NCBI GenBank assembly: GCA_037179335.1
Contig: JAKZHN010000009.1
Coordinates: 124,001-188,000 of the forward strand
Direction: 5' to 3'
Origin: Cyclaneusma minus
Lineage: Eukaryota; Ascomycota; Leotiomycetes; Marthamycetales; Marthamycetaceae
DNA length: 64,000 nt
In this document: in pieces, positions 38,045-48,660 of the stretch
How the letters are laid out: every line of letters begins with the position of its first letter
How positions within the stretch are numbered: position 1 is the first letter of the stretch
The notes under the pieces: generated by a model
What the model was told of the DNA's origin: nothing
What the model saw: the letters and a program-made list of their open reading frames with translations, nothing else
Database searches by the model: none
Position numbers and translations under genes: made by a program

Positions 38045-39475
38045 TCATTGACCACTATCGACTCGTCGTTTTTTCGCATTCTGTTCAGGTTTCTGTTCGT
38101 CAATTTCAGCTGATGTCTTCCCATTCAAGCACATGTCACTAAACATACGCTTCATATTGTGCTCATCCTTGTGAGCCTGATCCTTCCCCATAGCAATTCT
38201 GCCCAAGTCCTCCTTGTTCTCAGCAATGAAGTCCTTGATCGCTTCTTCATCGAACAATCCTTCGTCGGTTGTCAGTGGTTTGGAGGGAATGGCTCCTTTG
38301 TCGGTCTTGCCATGCAAGATGATCGCCATCAGCCTATTGAGCAATCCATTGTGATAAGTCTTGCCGTCATCCTTGTGACGTAACTCTCCCGAGCTCTCGA
38401 GGATCTTGTGAGCTTCCTCCGCGGTAGGGATCTCTTTCTTGATGAAGTCGCGCATGGACTGCACTTGCTGGTTCTTCTTCCAGGCGACATAGGCCTCTCG
38501 AAACTCTGCTTGCACGCCAAACTTCTCGAATGCTTCTTCGCGGGTGTTGTCCGGGTTCATGTCGGACTCCTGGAACTTCCCTTGTTCGCGGCGGGAGGCT
38601 CTGTAATCTTGCCATCGGTTTACAAGAGGTCTCTTCTCCCTTTCCTTGTCTCTTGGGGTCTTCTTCTCCTTGTCATCTGATCCGCTCTTGTCATCCGTTG
38701 TACGCTTGACGAGATTGAAGAATCGGGAAGTAGATGCATATTCGAACAGCTCCTGGAGGCTGTCGAAAGGACTCTTCCATCTCGTCTGGTCCATACCCAG
38801 AAACTCAAGAATCACTTCGGGATCGGCGGTGAGAAACGTATCAACGTCTTTGGCTCTCGACTTCTTCGAGCGGAACTTCTCCACCTCGAGGTTGCGTAGA
38901 AAGAGGCCCTTGTTACTCAGTTTGAGGCCATAGTGGCGAACCATGTGCCCGATGATGTTGTTCCAGAAATCACCATGGCCCGTGTTGAAGATTGCATATT
39001 CAAATTCCTCCGGGGTGCGGTAGACGTTGATGTCCACCTGGACTGCCAGCGGCTTACCGTCTGAGGTACCGACTGCGTTGGAGGTATTTGTACCAGATGC
39101 ATTGTTTGCCATGTCCAGGTGTAAGTCCTGGACAAGGCTGATCATGCCGGAATCTCCACTGTTTGCGTGGTCCATGGGCCAGGGCAAACTGAAATGGATC
39201 ATCTTGTTGCTCTCAACGGCAACAAACTTCGTGGCACCCAGAGCTTTCATCAAAACTTCCGGGTTCTTGAAGATCTTTGTCAGTGACATGTCTTCTTTGG
39301 GGCAAGCCACGAGGATATCCACATCTCCATGATCTTCCTTCTCGGGTGCCTCGATGGCAGCTCCAACAAACTCAAAGTATTCACGCAGAGCGGATTGGCA
39401 CCGTTCTTTCATCAGTGAGTAGATGGCGGGGACCATACGCTTGTAGTTCTCTTCTTTGAAAACCTTTCCACCCAT
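38045..39475 (-). CDS. Nucleotidyltransferase-fold-like fungal protein, function unknown
   Basis: This is an intronless ORF of 476 residues. Near the N-terminus FEFVGAAIEAP is followed by DHGDVDILV, resembling the G(G/S)..D-x-D strand signature of polymerase-beta-type nucleotidyltransferases. Further on, VQVDINVYRTPEEFEYA could supply the third acidic residue. A middle part (FNTGHGDFWNNIIGHMVRHYGLKLS) and helical segments follow. Then comes a Lys/Glu-rich linker (DDKSGSDDKEKKTPRDKERE) and a basic end (AKKRRVDSGQ) that may be a nuclear signal. The usual Gly-Ser is Gly-Ala, so catalysis is uncertain. Candidate roles are RNA or nucleotide transfer, but none is shown. A tandem repeat begins about 75 bases upstream of the start. 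Confidence 0.72.
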   Translation of the reverse strand: MGGKVFKEENYKRMVPAIYSLMKERCQSALREYFEFVGAAIEAPEKEDHGDVDILVACPKEDMSLTKIFKNPEVLMKALGATKFVAVESNKMIHFSLPWPMDHANSGDSGMISLVQDLHLDMANNASGTNTSNAVGTSDGKPLAVQVDINVYRTPEEFEYAIFNTGHGDFWNNIIGHMVRHYGLKLSNKGLFLRNLEVEKFRSKKSRAKDVDTFLTADPEVILEFLGMDQTRWKSPFDSLQELFEYASTSRFFNLVKRTTDDKSGSDDKEKKTPRDKEREKRPLVNRWQDYRASRREQGKFQESDMNPDNTREEAFEKFGVQAEFREAYVAWKKNQQVQSMRDFIKKEIPTAEEAHKILESSGELRHKDDGKTYHNGLLNRLMAIILHGKTDKGAIPSKPLTTDEGLFDEEAIKDFIAENKEDLGRIAMGKDQAHKDEHNMKRMFSDMCLNGKTSAEIDEQKPEQNAKKRRVDSGQ

Positions 39476-39545
39476 TGTGACCGAGTTGTCAGGCCTTAGG
39501 TTGTGGTGGATGATGTCAAGGAAAGACCGGCCGGAAGTAGCTGGG

Positions 39546-40415
39546 CTTGCAGAGAATGCTGTTCAAGGATGAATCAGGCAAAGTGGTATTGTTGAGGATG
39601 AAGTTGATTGAGGGTGGACCAGGCGAAGGTGGGACAGTTGAGGGTGATGTCCAAGGATGAACCAGGTGAAGTAGGCTCAAAGACTCTCGATGATGGAGGT
39701 GGAGTTGAAGTTGAGGTTGGACTTAGAGTTGGAGGTGGAGTTGGGAGAGTGGGAGAGAGAGCAGGTCAGATGGGAAGTTTTGTCTTTGGGCCGCCAAGGA
39801 CTCAAGCTCCGCAACGTGTGAGGCGAAGTCCTGGCGAGAATTCAAGCGAGCTTCACAACCGAGTGTGAAGTTCGTGGAGTATTGCTGTTCGGTATGCAGA
39901 TGGAACGAGCGAGAAACCGGGTGAAAGTGGGACTTCAGAGAATGCTGTTCAAGGATGAACCAGGCGAAGTGGTATTGTAGAGGATGAAGTTGAAGGAGGA
40001 CGGACCGGGCAAAGTGGGATTGTTGGAGGAGGGAGGAAGAGATGGGAAGAGTCCAGGTCAGTCTCCGGAGTTTTGTGCCTGTGGCAGAAAGGGCTCCTCC
40101 GCAAGGTATGAGGCGAAGTCCTGGCGAAAATTCAAGCGAGACTCACAGCCGAGTGTGAGGTTCGTGAAGTGTTTCGGTTTGGTGGGTGGAATGATTGGGA
40201 AACCGGGCGAAAGTGGGGCTTCAGAGGATGGTGTTCAAGAATGAACCTGGAAAAGTGGTATTGTTAGATTGTAGACGAGGGAGGAAGAGATGGGAAGAGT
40301 GCAGGCCAGTCCTCGTAGTTTTGTGCTTGTGACAGGAGGACTTAAGCTCCGCAATGTATGGGCGAAGTCCTGGCGGGAATTCAAGTGAGACTCATAGCAG
40401 ACTGTGAAGTTGCGA
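39546..40415 (+). repeat. Tandem repeat of about 290-390 bp, nearly three copies
   Basis: The marker GAGAATGCTGTTCAAGG recurs at 39552, 39938 and, altered, at 40224. Other parts recur in the same order, such as GAAGTGGTATTGT, GTTTTGTGCCTGTG and GGCGAAGTCCTGGCG, then AATTCAAGCGAG. The first copy is longer by an insertion. The array touches the promoter of the nucleotidyltransferase-like gene. Open frames inside it are by-products of the repeat. Confidence 0.9.
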
Positions 40416-41003
40416 GAGAGTGAACCTGTGAATGCGAATCTCTGCATCGTGGGCTTGACTCATCAAATTCACAGTTCAGACACGAATGCCCAGCTCTTGA
40501 GCGAATCAACGCAAGGCTTTCTCGGAAGAAAATGGATCAAACAGCAGTGAAAACAGTAACACGAAACGCAAGTGAGAGTAAAGCTGGTAACATCAGCTTC
40601 TGTACCTACCTGGCACCTTAAAGCACATCGGTAACTTGTGTTTGAGGAGTGACAACACAGATGTGAAGTTGTCAACGTGAAGCAGCGAGGTGAAGTTCAC
40701 GCCGTCAAGGCAACCATGATCACTAGGTAATTAAGATCAAAAAACATGGAAAGGACGAACTTCACCAAAGAGCTCTGCATTATTCCACAATGATAATCAG
40801 TAACAATCATTGTAAGTGATCTGAGACGTGCGTACTTTAAAATGTAAAGTTCAATACCAAGCACTTGGCACCTTGAACAGAAAGAGTCCCGACTTCCCTG
40901 AAACGCAAAACTGAGCCTCGTTTGATAAGATAAGATCACAGTCATGTGACCCAGACGCTAATGATCGCGAACCTCTGCGCTGGGACTCAGCCTTGTTCGC
41001 AAA
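40416..41003. other. Intergenic, upstream of the cyclin gene
   Basis: AT-rich, with several GTGAAGTT words left over from the neighbouring repeat. No gene seen. Confidence 0.5.
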
Positions 41004-42715
41004 GTGACGAGAGCGTTGCTGCCAAACGCCTCCATGCCAGCCGCCGAGGTCGAACGGCCCGCTCCTCTCGACCCACTAGAAACAAGGAACTCCGGGTACC
41101 GCGATTCAGATGAAGCTGCCCAGCCAACTGCGCTCCAATCTCGATCACCATCCTCCACCCCTTCGGTAGCAGACAGACGACGAGCAGCTTTCAAAATCCC
41201 CCCAGCTGTTCCTTCTCCGCCTCCGCTCCATTCGCGATACCAACCACCTACTCAAGCTCACCACAAACCTCGATCCGAAGCCGATGATATGGCCACCGAC
41301 GCTGACACCGAGCAATGGCTCTTTGACGACTACGAGATCGAACACACTCCGAGCGTCAAGCATGGCCTCACACCACAAGAGGAACGCTCACGACGCGCCA
41401 AAGGTGCCAACTTCATCATGGCCGCCGCCATCATCCTCAAGCTCCCACAGCTCACCATTGGGACCGCCTGCTGCTTCTTGAACCGCTTCTTCATGCGCAA
41501 GAGTATGGTCGTGGAGCGAGGAGGATTCCATCACTACGTACCTTCTCCCTCCCACCCTCCCCGCCTTCCCAGCTTCTTTTTGTGATCCTGAAGTACCCTG
41601 CTAAACCATTCTTCTTCGAACAGAACATTGCGGCTACTGCGCTATTCCTCGCCGCAAAGAGCGAAGAAAATTGCCGCAAGACCAAAGATGTCGTCGTCGC
41701 CGTAGCCAAAGTAGCGCAACACAATGCCAGCCTCATCATCGACGAGCAATCCAAAGAGTTCTGGCGCTGGCGCGACAGCATCCTCATGCACGAAGAAATC
41801 ATGCTCGAGTATTTGAGTTTCGACCTCATGCTCGTCACCCCGTACAAATACCTCTTCCAGTATCTCCAAGAGCTCGAAATCGATACCAACAAACCACTAC
41901 GCAACGCTGCCTGGGCATTTTTGAACGACAGCTGCCTGACCACGCTATGGATCATGATGCCCGCCAAGCAACTCGCTGTTTGCGCGCTGTTCTTCGCATC
42001 ACGCTACTCGAAAGAGCGCATACCAGACGATGATGGCACTGCGTGGTGGGAAAGGATTGGCGGCAAGCCAGAGAACATGACCAAGTCAATCGACGTCATG
42101 TACCGGTTCTACACCGAGAATCCGCTGTTGAAAGTACATCTTCCGCACAAGAAGAGTCCCAGGCCCTCCGACGACCTCGACTGCACGCGCCTGAAGAAAG
42201 CTGATGGCACGGAGAACGGAACTTCGAGTCCGACGCCGGGCGAGCGCGCTGAAGCGCTGGAAAGAGAAAGAGCTGATCCGATTGCAGATGAAGCGCGGGG
42301 CCATACGGGCGCATACGATATCAAGGCTGATTCATCGGATGTTGAACATGAAGAGAAGACGAATGGGAAGCTTGAGGGCGAGGGCTCTGAAGAGGCGATA
42401 GTAGCGGATGAAGGAGATGGCTCGTCGGATGCGAAGCTTAAGGAGCACGCCAATGATCCGGCGACGCATGAGCAGGTCGGTTCAAATGGTACTGAGCCGC
42501 CACGTCTTGAGGATTCGTCGAAATCGAACGGGCAAAGTGCGAACCTGACGGCGAATCTTACGACGGGCCTGAAGCGTAACAGTCCGGAGTCTCCGGAAGC
42601 CGAGCCCGAGGCGAAGAAGGCGAAGTTGGAGAATGGCCATGGAGAGGGCGAGGCTAAGAAGCATGAGAGCCAGGCCAAGAAGGAAGAGAGCGAGGAGGGC
42701 GAGGTCGAGGAATGA
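41004..42715 (+). CDS. Pch1/cyclin T-K-like cyclin (partner of a Cdk9/Bur1-type kinase)
   Basis: Exons 41004-41537 and 41624-42715 (intron 86 nt, GTACCT..AACAG, phase 0) encode 541 residues. Cyclin box 1 runs from MATDADTEQWLFDDYEI through FIMAAAIILKLPQLTIG to NIAATALFLAAKSEENCRKT, and box 2 covers the region of LRNAAWAFLNDSCLTTLWIM and KQLAVCALFFASRYS. This matches fungal Pch1/PchA, the cyclin of the positive elongation factor kinase that phosphorylates RNA polymerase II CTD and Spt5. The C-terminal 180 residues are Glu/Lys/Ser-rich and disordered (EAEPEAKKAKLENGHGEGEA). ATGs at 41004 and 41034 are both possible starts. Ctk2 is a less likely alternative. Confidence 0.9.
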
Positions 42716-43199
42716 TGTGGGTGGGGATGAGAAATAAGCAAAGCCCTTAATAAGTGCTTTTCGAACCGGGGGGACGTAACGTTTGTGTTCTTGTATTTGC
42801 CGGCGAACGGTTTCGGTATACCCAGAATGAAGGCAAAAAGGCACAGTCCGAACAGAAGGAGTGAAAAGGCTCCTAATTGGACTGTGCGAGCGGCATTCTT
42901 TGCATTTTCCGGGGCGTTTGAGCATTGGAGAAGGCGCTTTCGGTGGAGTGGTTCACCGTCCATGGGAAAAGGCATGCTGGCGGTTGGCGGCAGACAGGCA
43001 GTAGATATAGGCCTGGGAAATGGCGCAGTTGGTAGCTGTGTAGGATAGGAAAATTGAGAACTAAATACCTCATGCGCGTCTGTGGCCGGAGAGAACATCT
43101 GGATGGTTGGCTTAGTGCTGTTGTCTGAGAATCGTGCTTGTATCATGCCCTGAGCAATTTGCTCCGTCCGCCAAGTCAAGTTTCCAGGCTGATTTGTGA
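42716..43199. other. Intergenic, cyclin gene to array B
   Basis: The 3' flank of the cyclin gene. No gene or repeat recognised. Confidence 0.5.
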
Positions 43200-43252
43200 A
43201 TACCTTACCCCAAGGGGCCAGCGAAACCGGAGCACAAGCAATCAGATACAGC

Positions 43253-43260
43253 TATAAAAG
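43253..43260 (+). promoter_or_regulatory. TATA box of the first array B unit
   Basis: TATAAAAG lies 72 bases before the ATG at 43325. A pyrimidine-rich stretch sits between, so this unit has the layout of a fungal core promoter. Transcription is not shown. Confidence 0.4.
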
Positions 43261-43324
43261 CACCTCCTTGACCCTCCTGAACCAATTTCCTTTTCACACA
43301 GAGAAAGATCACCAATTCTCTGTG

Positions 43325-43501
43325 ATGTCTTTGCCAGCAACTGACACCGCACTCCGAAGTCGCTCTAAGTCACTAGTCAAGCAAAACATTCCACGGGGCC
43401 CTGATCTGTCTGCACGCAGAACCAATGTCAAAGGAACCAAACAGACACCAGTCTTCATGTCTCTCATTCGACAGCAAATGGCAGATCCGACAGCAGAGTA
43501 A
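43325..43501 (+). CDS. Small ORF of the first array B unit, doubtful
   Basis: The 58-residue frame begins MSLPATDTALRSRSKSLVKQ and is basic, with no signal peptide or motif. It follows the TATA box at the spacing expected for a gene. Later units keep the ATGTCN start (44217, 44504, 44812) but diverge to 20-30 codons with unrelated peptides. The frame is therefore probably not under protein-level selection. It is listed because it is the longest such frame. Confidence 0.2.
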   Translation: MSLPATDTALRSRSKSLVKQNIPRGPDLSARRTNVKGTKQTPVFMSLIRQQMADPTAE

Positions 43502-46500
43502 CAGCTTCGACGGTAGATATCCGGAAACCTCCAGTCAGGCTATAGAGAATCAGCTATAAAATGGCCTCTTTGGCCTGTTCAATCTATTCAAATTGAAAGT
43601 CATTCAAGCCGCCCACCCAAGGAAATCAGTCCTTTCCCACGACTTCGACTCCCAGTGAAGTCAGGTATCTTGCTGAGCCCAGATGAGACGGCTGTGCGAG
43701 TGCAAGAATCGTATCGTATCTAGGTACGTGATTCATCCTTGACCAGATCGACAGCAAATAACAGACCCGATAGCAGACAGCAGTGTCAACAATAGCCTAG
43801 GCAGGTATGTGGAAAATGTCAGCTGACTCAGAGAACCGGTTTCCAGCTATAAAAGGACCCATTGGTCTGCTTGAAATTATCACAAAAGCAAATGCTCAAA
43901 TGCACTACGCTAAGTGAAGGAAGCGAGCTGAATGTGTCCTAGTTGGATTGCGGGAACTGTACTTCAGCCATGGCAACTCTAGAAAGCGATTCTCATTTAG
44001 CCATTCACAGAGCGTTGCGCAATTAATTCAACGAGACGGAGAATGAAATGAGTTATGGGCCTTCTTTGCTCAGGTACGACAGTAGGCAGCAGTAGCGACA
44101 GTAGATACTTGGGAAACGCTGGTCAGGGGGTGGGGATCCAGGTATAAGAACACCTGCTTGCCCTGCTTGAATCGATTTTCTTTTCTCAAAGAAAAGTGCG
44201 ATACTTGGAACCAGAATGTCTTGGCCACGGCGACTGGCACAGTCTCTGAAGTTGAGTTTCAATCCGACTAGACATCTTGATGTGCCTTGATGATGATGCG
44301 ATATTGTGAGGTTTGTGGGTATTGAGATCAACTTCTCGTTGCTAGGATTCGGCAGCAGCTAGCAGATGCGACAGCAAGCAGCAATGTCGACAGCATGTTT
44401 CTGGAAAGCTCTGCCTAGTTGGACTGGATGAAATTGGCTATAAAAAGATCTCCTTTGCCTGCTGCTTGTTTCCCCAAACCAATTAAGCTGGGGAATTTAC
44501 GCAATGTCTGGACTAATGGCGACGAATACCGCTTCGCGAAGTCGAGTTTCAAAACAGGCTTCTTGCTGAGCCACGATGTGTGTCAAATTCAGCAAAGAGA
44601 AGTCATTGTCGGTCGAATCCTTTGGCTTAGATTCGACAGTGAGTTGGCAGACATGACAGCAAGCAATATCATTCGGCGGCAGTTATCCATAAAACACCGT
44701 TCATTCAGGCCATATGAATTGAGGATCCAGCTATAAAAGCTCATCCCTGGCCTGCTTGAGCCAGTTCATATTTCGGAATTGCTGGTCTGCGGTCTGACTC
44801 TCTGATTGAAGATGTCCCCTGAAATCGAGCTCCTGGCAGGTCAGACATATTGCGTGACTACGTCGAGGGTTGTCTCGAACCTTAATGTGTTGATGTAGGG
44901 CCAATATCAAGGACGTTTAGAAAGAACCACAACGGAAGTTTGACGCAAGTCATCTGCTCGAACTCGACAGCAAATGACAGACTCAACAGCAAACAATAGC
45001 CAATGATAGGAGAGGTTCAGAAAACGCTAGTCAGGTCATAGAAAATTAAGTATAAAAGCATCTCCTCGACCTGCTTGAATCGATTTTCTTTCCAAGATGA
45101 AGACTAGTGTCGAGGATGCACTATGTCTTATTCAAGGACAATACATAGAGTAGTGCCTCCTGAAGTCGAATTTTGAGGCTGGCTATTGACTGAGTCTTGA
45201 TGTCTGTCCATTCCCAATAGTGAAAGATTCGGATTTCGACCTGGTATGAGTCTTCTGCTCAGATTCGATAGTCAACGGCAGAGCTGCCAGAGAGCGGCAG
45301 TCCCGACAGCAAGTAACAGAGTCAGTAGCAAATATCTGGAGATTGACGATCAGGTAGTGGGAAATTTGGTATAAAAGCACTCTCTAGGCCTGTTTGAGTC
45401 GACTTTCTTTTCACGAAAAGAATGGTTTCACAACAGGAAGCATGATTGCTTCGTCCGACAAAGACGAGTGCTAACCATGTCAGACATATCGCAAAACCCT
45501 TGAACCTAAGCCTGGAGGGTACGGCCAAAAGTGAAATAACGGAAGGGCCATAGCTGATACCCAACATAAGTTCTACGACGTTGAGTTGCGGATTTGGTCG
45601 ATGGGTGATTATTATTCGCCAAAAACGCCAAGCAGGTCACTAAGGCCATGGAATTAGCCATAAAAGCGCCTCTTGAACCCCAAAACCATTTCTTTCCTCA
45701 AGACAACCAAGGTAAGGTGCACGAAATGAGGCACGGAAGCTGAAATTTGTACGAACTCGAGACTCAACCCAGCCTTTGGCTGATGTTTGTGCCTTTGGTG
45801 TATCGAGTGATAGAAAGAAATACGAAGAATGACTGACACAAGCTATCTGTTCAAGCTCGTCAGCAGATGGAAAGACCCGACAGTAAGCAGCTGTTTTGAA
45901 AGTAGAATTCCAGAAAATGCCATGTTGGTGACAAGAAACCAGCTACAAAAGGACATCCTTGACCTTAGTAGTCTTCCTTTTCTCCAAAGTTATGGAGTCA
46001 GACACCCATCCTCAATGGTGATTGGGACCTTCCTAACGGGTTGAACTCCACTCAGATTTCTCGTTGAGCGCTCACACGACAGAGCTTCAACTTAGAAAAA
46101 AATCAAGCTAATACAAGTCTTTTTGGCCGAGTCTTTTGGATTCGGCAGTAAGTGGCAGACGCGAAAGTAAGCCATGGTTTCGACAGTAGCTCTCTGGGAA
46201 ATAACAATCAAAGCATGAGAGATTAGCTATAAAAGCACATCGTCGAGCTGAACAGTTTTTCTTTTTTCAAACTTGCGGACTCAGCCTCCCAGGTCCACCA
46301 AACATGGCGGCGATACAGATCGTGACTTCCGTCCTTCTCTAGCAATTCAAGTCCCAACCAGGTCGTTCTTCAGGTCCCTACACGACTGGTCGTCAAGGTT
46401 GAAAGAGTCGAATCTGTCACCAGTCTTTTTCTGATTTCTCTGGATCCAACAGTACATGGCTGGCACAACAGCAAGCAGCCGCATCGAGAGGAGCTCTTCA

Positions 46501-48660
46501 GAAATGATTAATCGAGGGTGAGAAATCAGATATAAAAACACCTCTTAGACCTGAACAGTTTCTCTTTTTTCAAGCAATTCAAATCTGGGTTGACGTGCCA
46601 TGGAGGTTCCTCACGGATCACTCTTCGAGTCTTTACACGAACTTGCGGCAAGGTTGCAAAAATTGAAGCTGCCACGAGTTCCCTCGGTAGATTTGCTCGG
46701 GTTCGGCAGTAGTGGCAGACGCGACAGGAAGCAGCAGCTTCGACAGCACCTAGATTTCTAGAAAATGCTGCTTTAGTCAGAAGAAGTCAGATAGAGGTGC
46801 CCGCCTGACCCGAATTTCTTTTCTTTCCTCTGAGTTAGCTTGAAGCACCAGCAAGTCAAGTTCCACTTCTAGCTCAACTTTCGGTTCGAACTTCGGCTTC
46901 ACCAGACTTGGAAGTATCGGACCAGAACTTCGGCTGCTTTTATGCTTAGATTCGATAGCAAGCGCAGCCGCCTTGTTAGTGAATGACTGCATCACGCGAG
47001 TTAGGCCACGGAACTCAACTATAAAAGTACCTCTTTCACCTGGGGAACTTTTTCTTCCAAGCATTTATTAGACGTTGTGGAAATAGAACGCCAGTCGAAT
47101 TGGATGTTAGACCAGGCTGGATATTCTGCTAGGACTTGAATCTTGGGTTGAGTGACAAACGGTCAAGGGTGAGGTCCCAGATTGAAGCAATTGAGCTAGA
47201 AACTAGAAACAGCGGATGGCTCAAACACGACAGAAGGGGACAGGCTCGACAGTAAGTACTCATCTCGACAGCAAGCCACATCGTGGACAACAGCAGTGAC
47301 TGTAGCACATCTCGACAACTCTAGTGCGACCACGAGAAACTACCTAGCTATAAAAACCTCCATGGCATGGAGAGCTTCTCTCTCAGAAAGAACTGACGAT
47401 AGCCACAATGTCGACGTTCAAAGACTGCCGCCCACAATAAGCAAATATTTTTTGTAAATACGATTTACTTCTAATCCGGTATATCGCTGAGCCTTGGTGC
47501 ATCTCAAAATAACCACCCAGGAGTGCATAAATGAAAACTGGACGGCCAAAAGTTCCCCTTGCGCAGATTCGACAGCAAGTACCTGACCCGACAGTAACGT
47601 CAATCTCGACGACAACTGTCCCCGGTTCAATTGTAAGAAATGATATATGAAAGCATCTCTCAATCGCAGCTGGCGTCAATTTTCCCAGAGAGAAAACACT
47701 GGAAAGACATCCACATGTGGAAGGAATGCGACCCGAGATTATCTAGGATCGTAGTAGAGCGCCCAAATTCAGCTCCATGTGGTGATGTTGTAGTGACCAC
47801 GTAACTGGCGAACGCTGACTCTGCGAATAAGTCAACGGACACGCGTTCTTGTTTTATCGGCAGTAGATCACATGATTGACTGCGGTACTCCAGAGGCCTC
47901 TGCTAAACCGCAGAAATGCGGCTATAAGAGACTCCCTGGACTCAGCTGGCTTTCTCTTCTCAAGAATACCTGGCGATTGAAGCTGCCTTCATGGAGTTGC
48001 ACCGCCCATCGCGACCACAGTAGTTGGTATCAAGTCCCTTCCAAAAAGATCTAAGTCCATAAAGCTACCAAGCAGCGAGTCTCCCGTAGAACGTGAGCCG
48101 GGAACAATATCTGTGTCTCACTCACATTCGACAGTTGACATAAGGTCTGACGGTAGCGCAAGTGACAGCCAAAAGATCCTATTTAATGGCAGGAAATATG
48201 CTATAAACGCACGCTCTTGAGGTGAGCTGTATTTCTTTCGTCGGACATACAGTCAATGATCAATACATTCGACTGTAAGCCATAAAGACTGTGACTGAAT
48301 GCCTTGGTCTTGTCCTGTACCCCAGTTGCGTAGTCAGTAGACAGTAGTGTCACCGAGCTCATGCCTCCAGCAGAACAAAACAACTCGTGCTTTCGACTCA
48401 GTTGGAATTGACACTCACATTTGATGGAAGTGTTTGGCAAAGGATCCAGAAGCCTGTCTCCAGAACTCTGCTTTCGACCAGCTATTTATATCTGGTGAAG
48501 GCCAAGGGAGCAGTCTCAGCAAAGATTGAAAGTCCCGTGACATGTCGCACACTCTCCTCTGCCCAGCATTGCGTCCGTTCAGCTTCAGGGGAAATATTTT
48601 CGGTCAGTAGAAGTGTAGGGGAGAAAGCTTCCACGTGACTCATTTCCCCAACGGCTATAA

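Larger units (their letters stand above)
43200..48660 (+). repeat. Array B: about 18 direct tandem units of about 291 bp, most with a TATA box
   Basis: TATA-like sites, usually GCTATAAAAGC, start at 43253, 43555, 43848, 44143, 44439, 44732, 45051, 45370, 45659, 45944, 46228, 46531, 46790, 47020, 47349, 47644, 47923 and 48202. The mean step is 291 bp and most steps are 279-303. Around 100-170 bases before each lie one to three copies of CGACAGYAAGYAGCAG, preceded by CTCAGATT. After the TATA box come ACCTCCTTGACCTGCTTGAA and a pyrimidine block (TTTTCTTTTCTC). Some units then have ATGTCT and a frame of 20-60 codons, but frames are not conserved. Copies at 45659, 45944, 46790 and 47644 have altered TATA boxes. 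Decayed pieces reach about 50 kb. All units point the same way. Confidence 0.9.

Noticed and set aside
43000..43090. tRNA-like stretch (GGCGCAGTTGGTAGC at about 43023)
   Set aside because: The D-arm likeness is not followed by an anticodon arm or a T-loop GTTCRANNC at the right distance.
42109..43179. 356-residue minus-strand frame over the cyclin gene
   Set aside because: It is the antisense shadow of the Glu/Lys/Ser-rich cyclin tail; the plus strand carries clear cyclin boxes.
43200..48660. Array B as rDNA intergenic spacer or LTR remnants
   Set aside because: No rRNA sequence lies nearby, and no reverse transcriptase, primer-binding site or TG..CA ends bound the 291-bp unit. It remains possible if homology is found.
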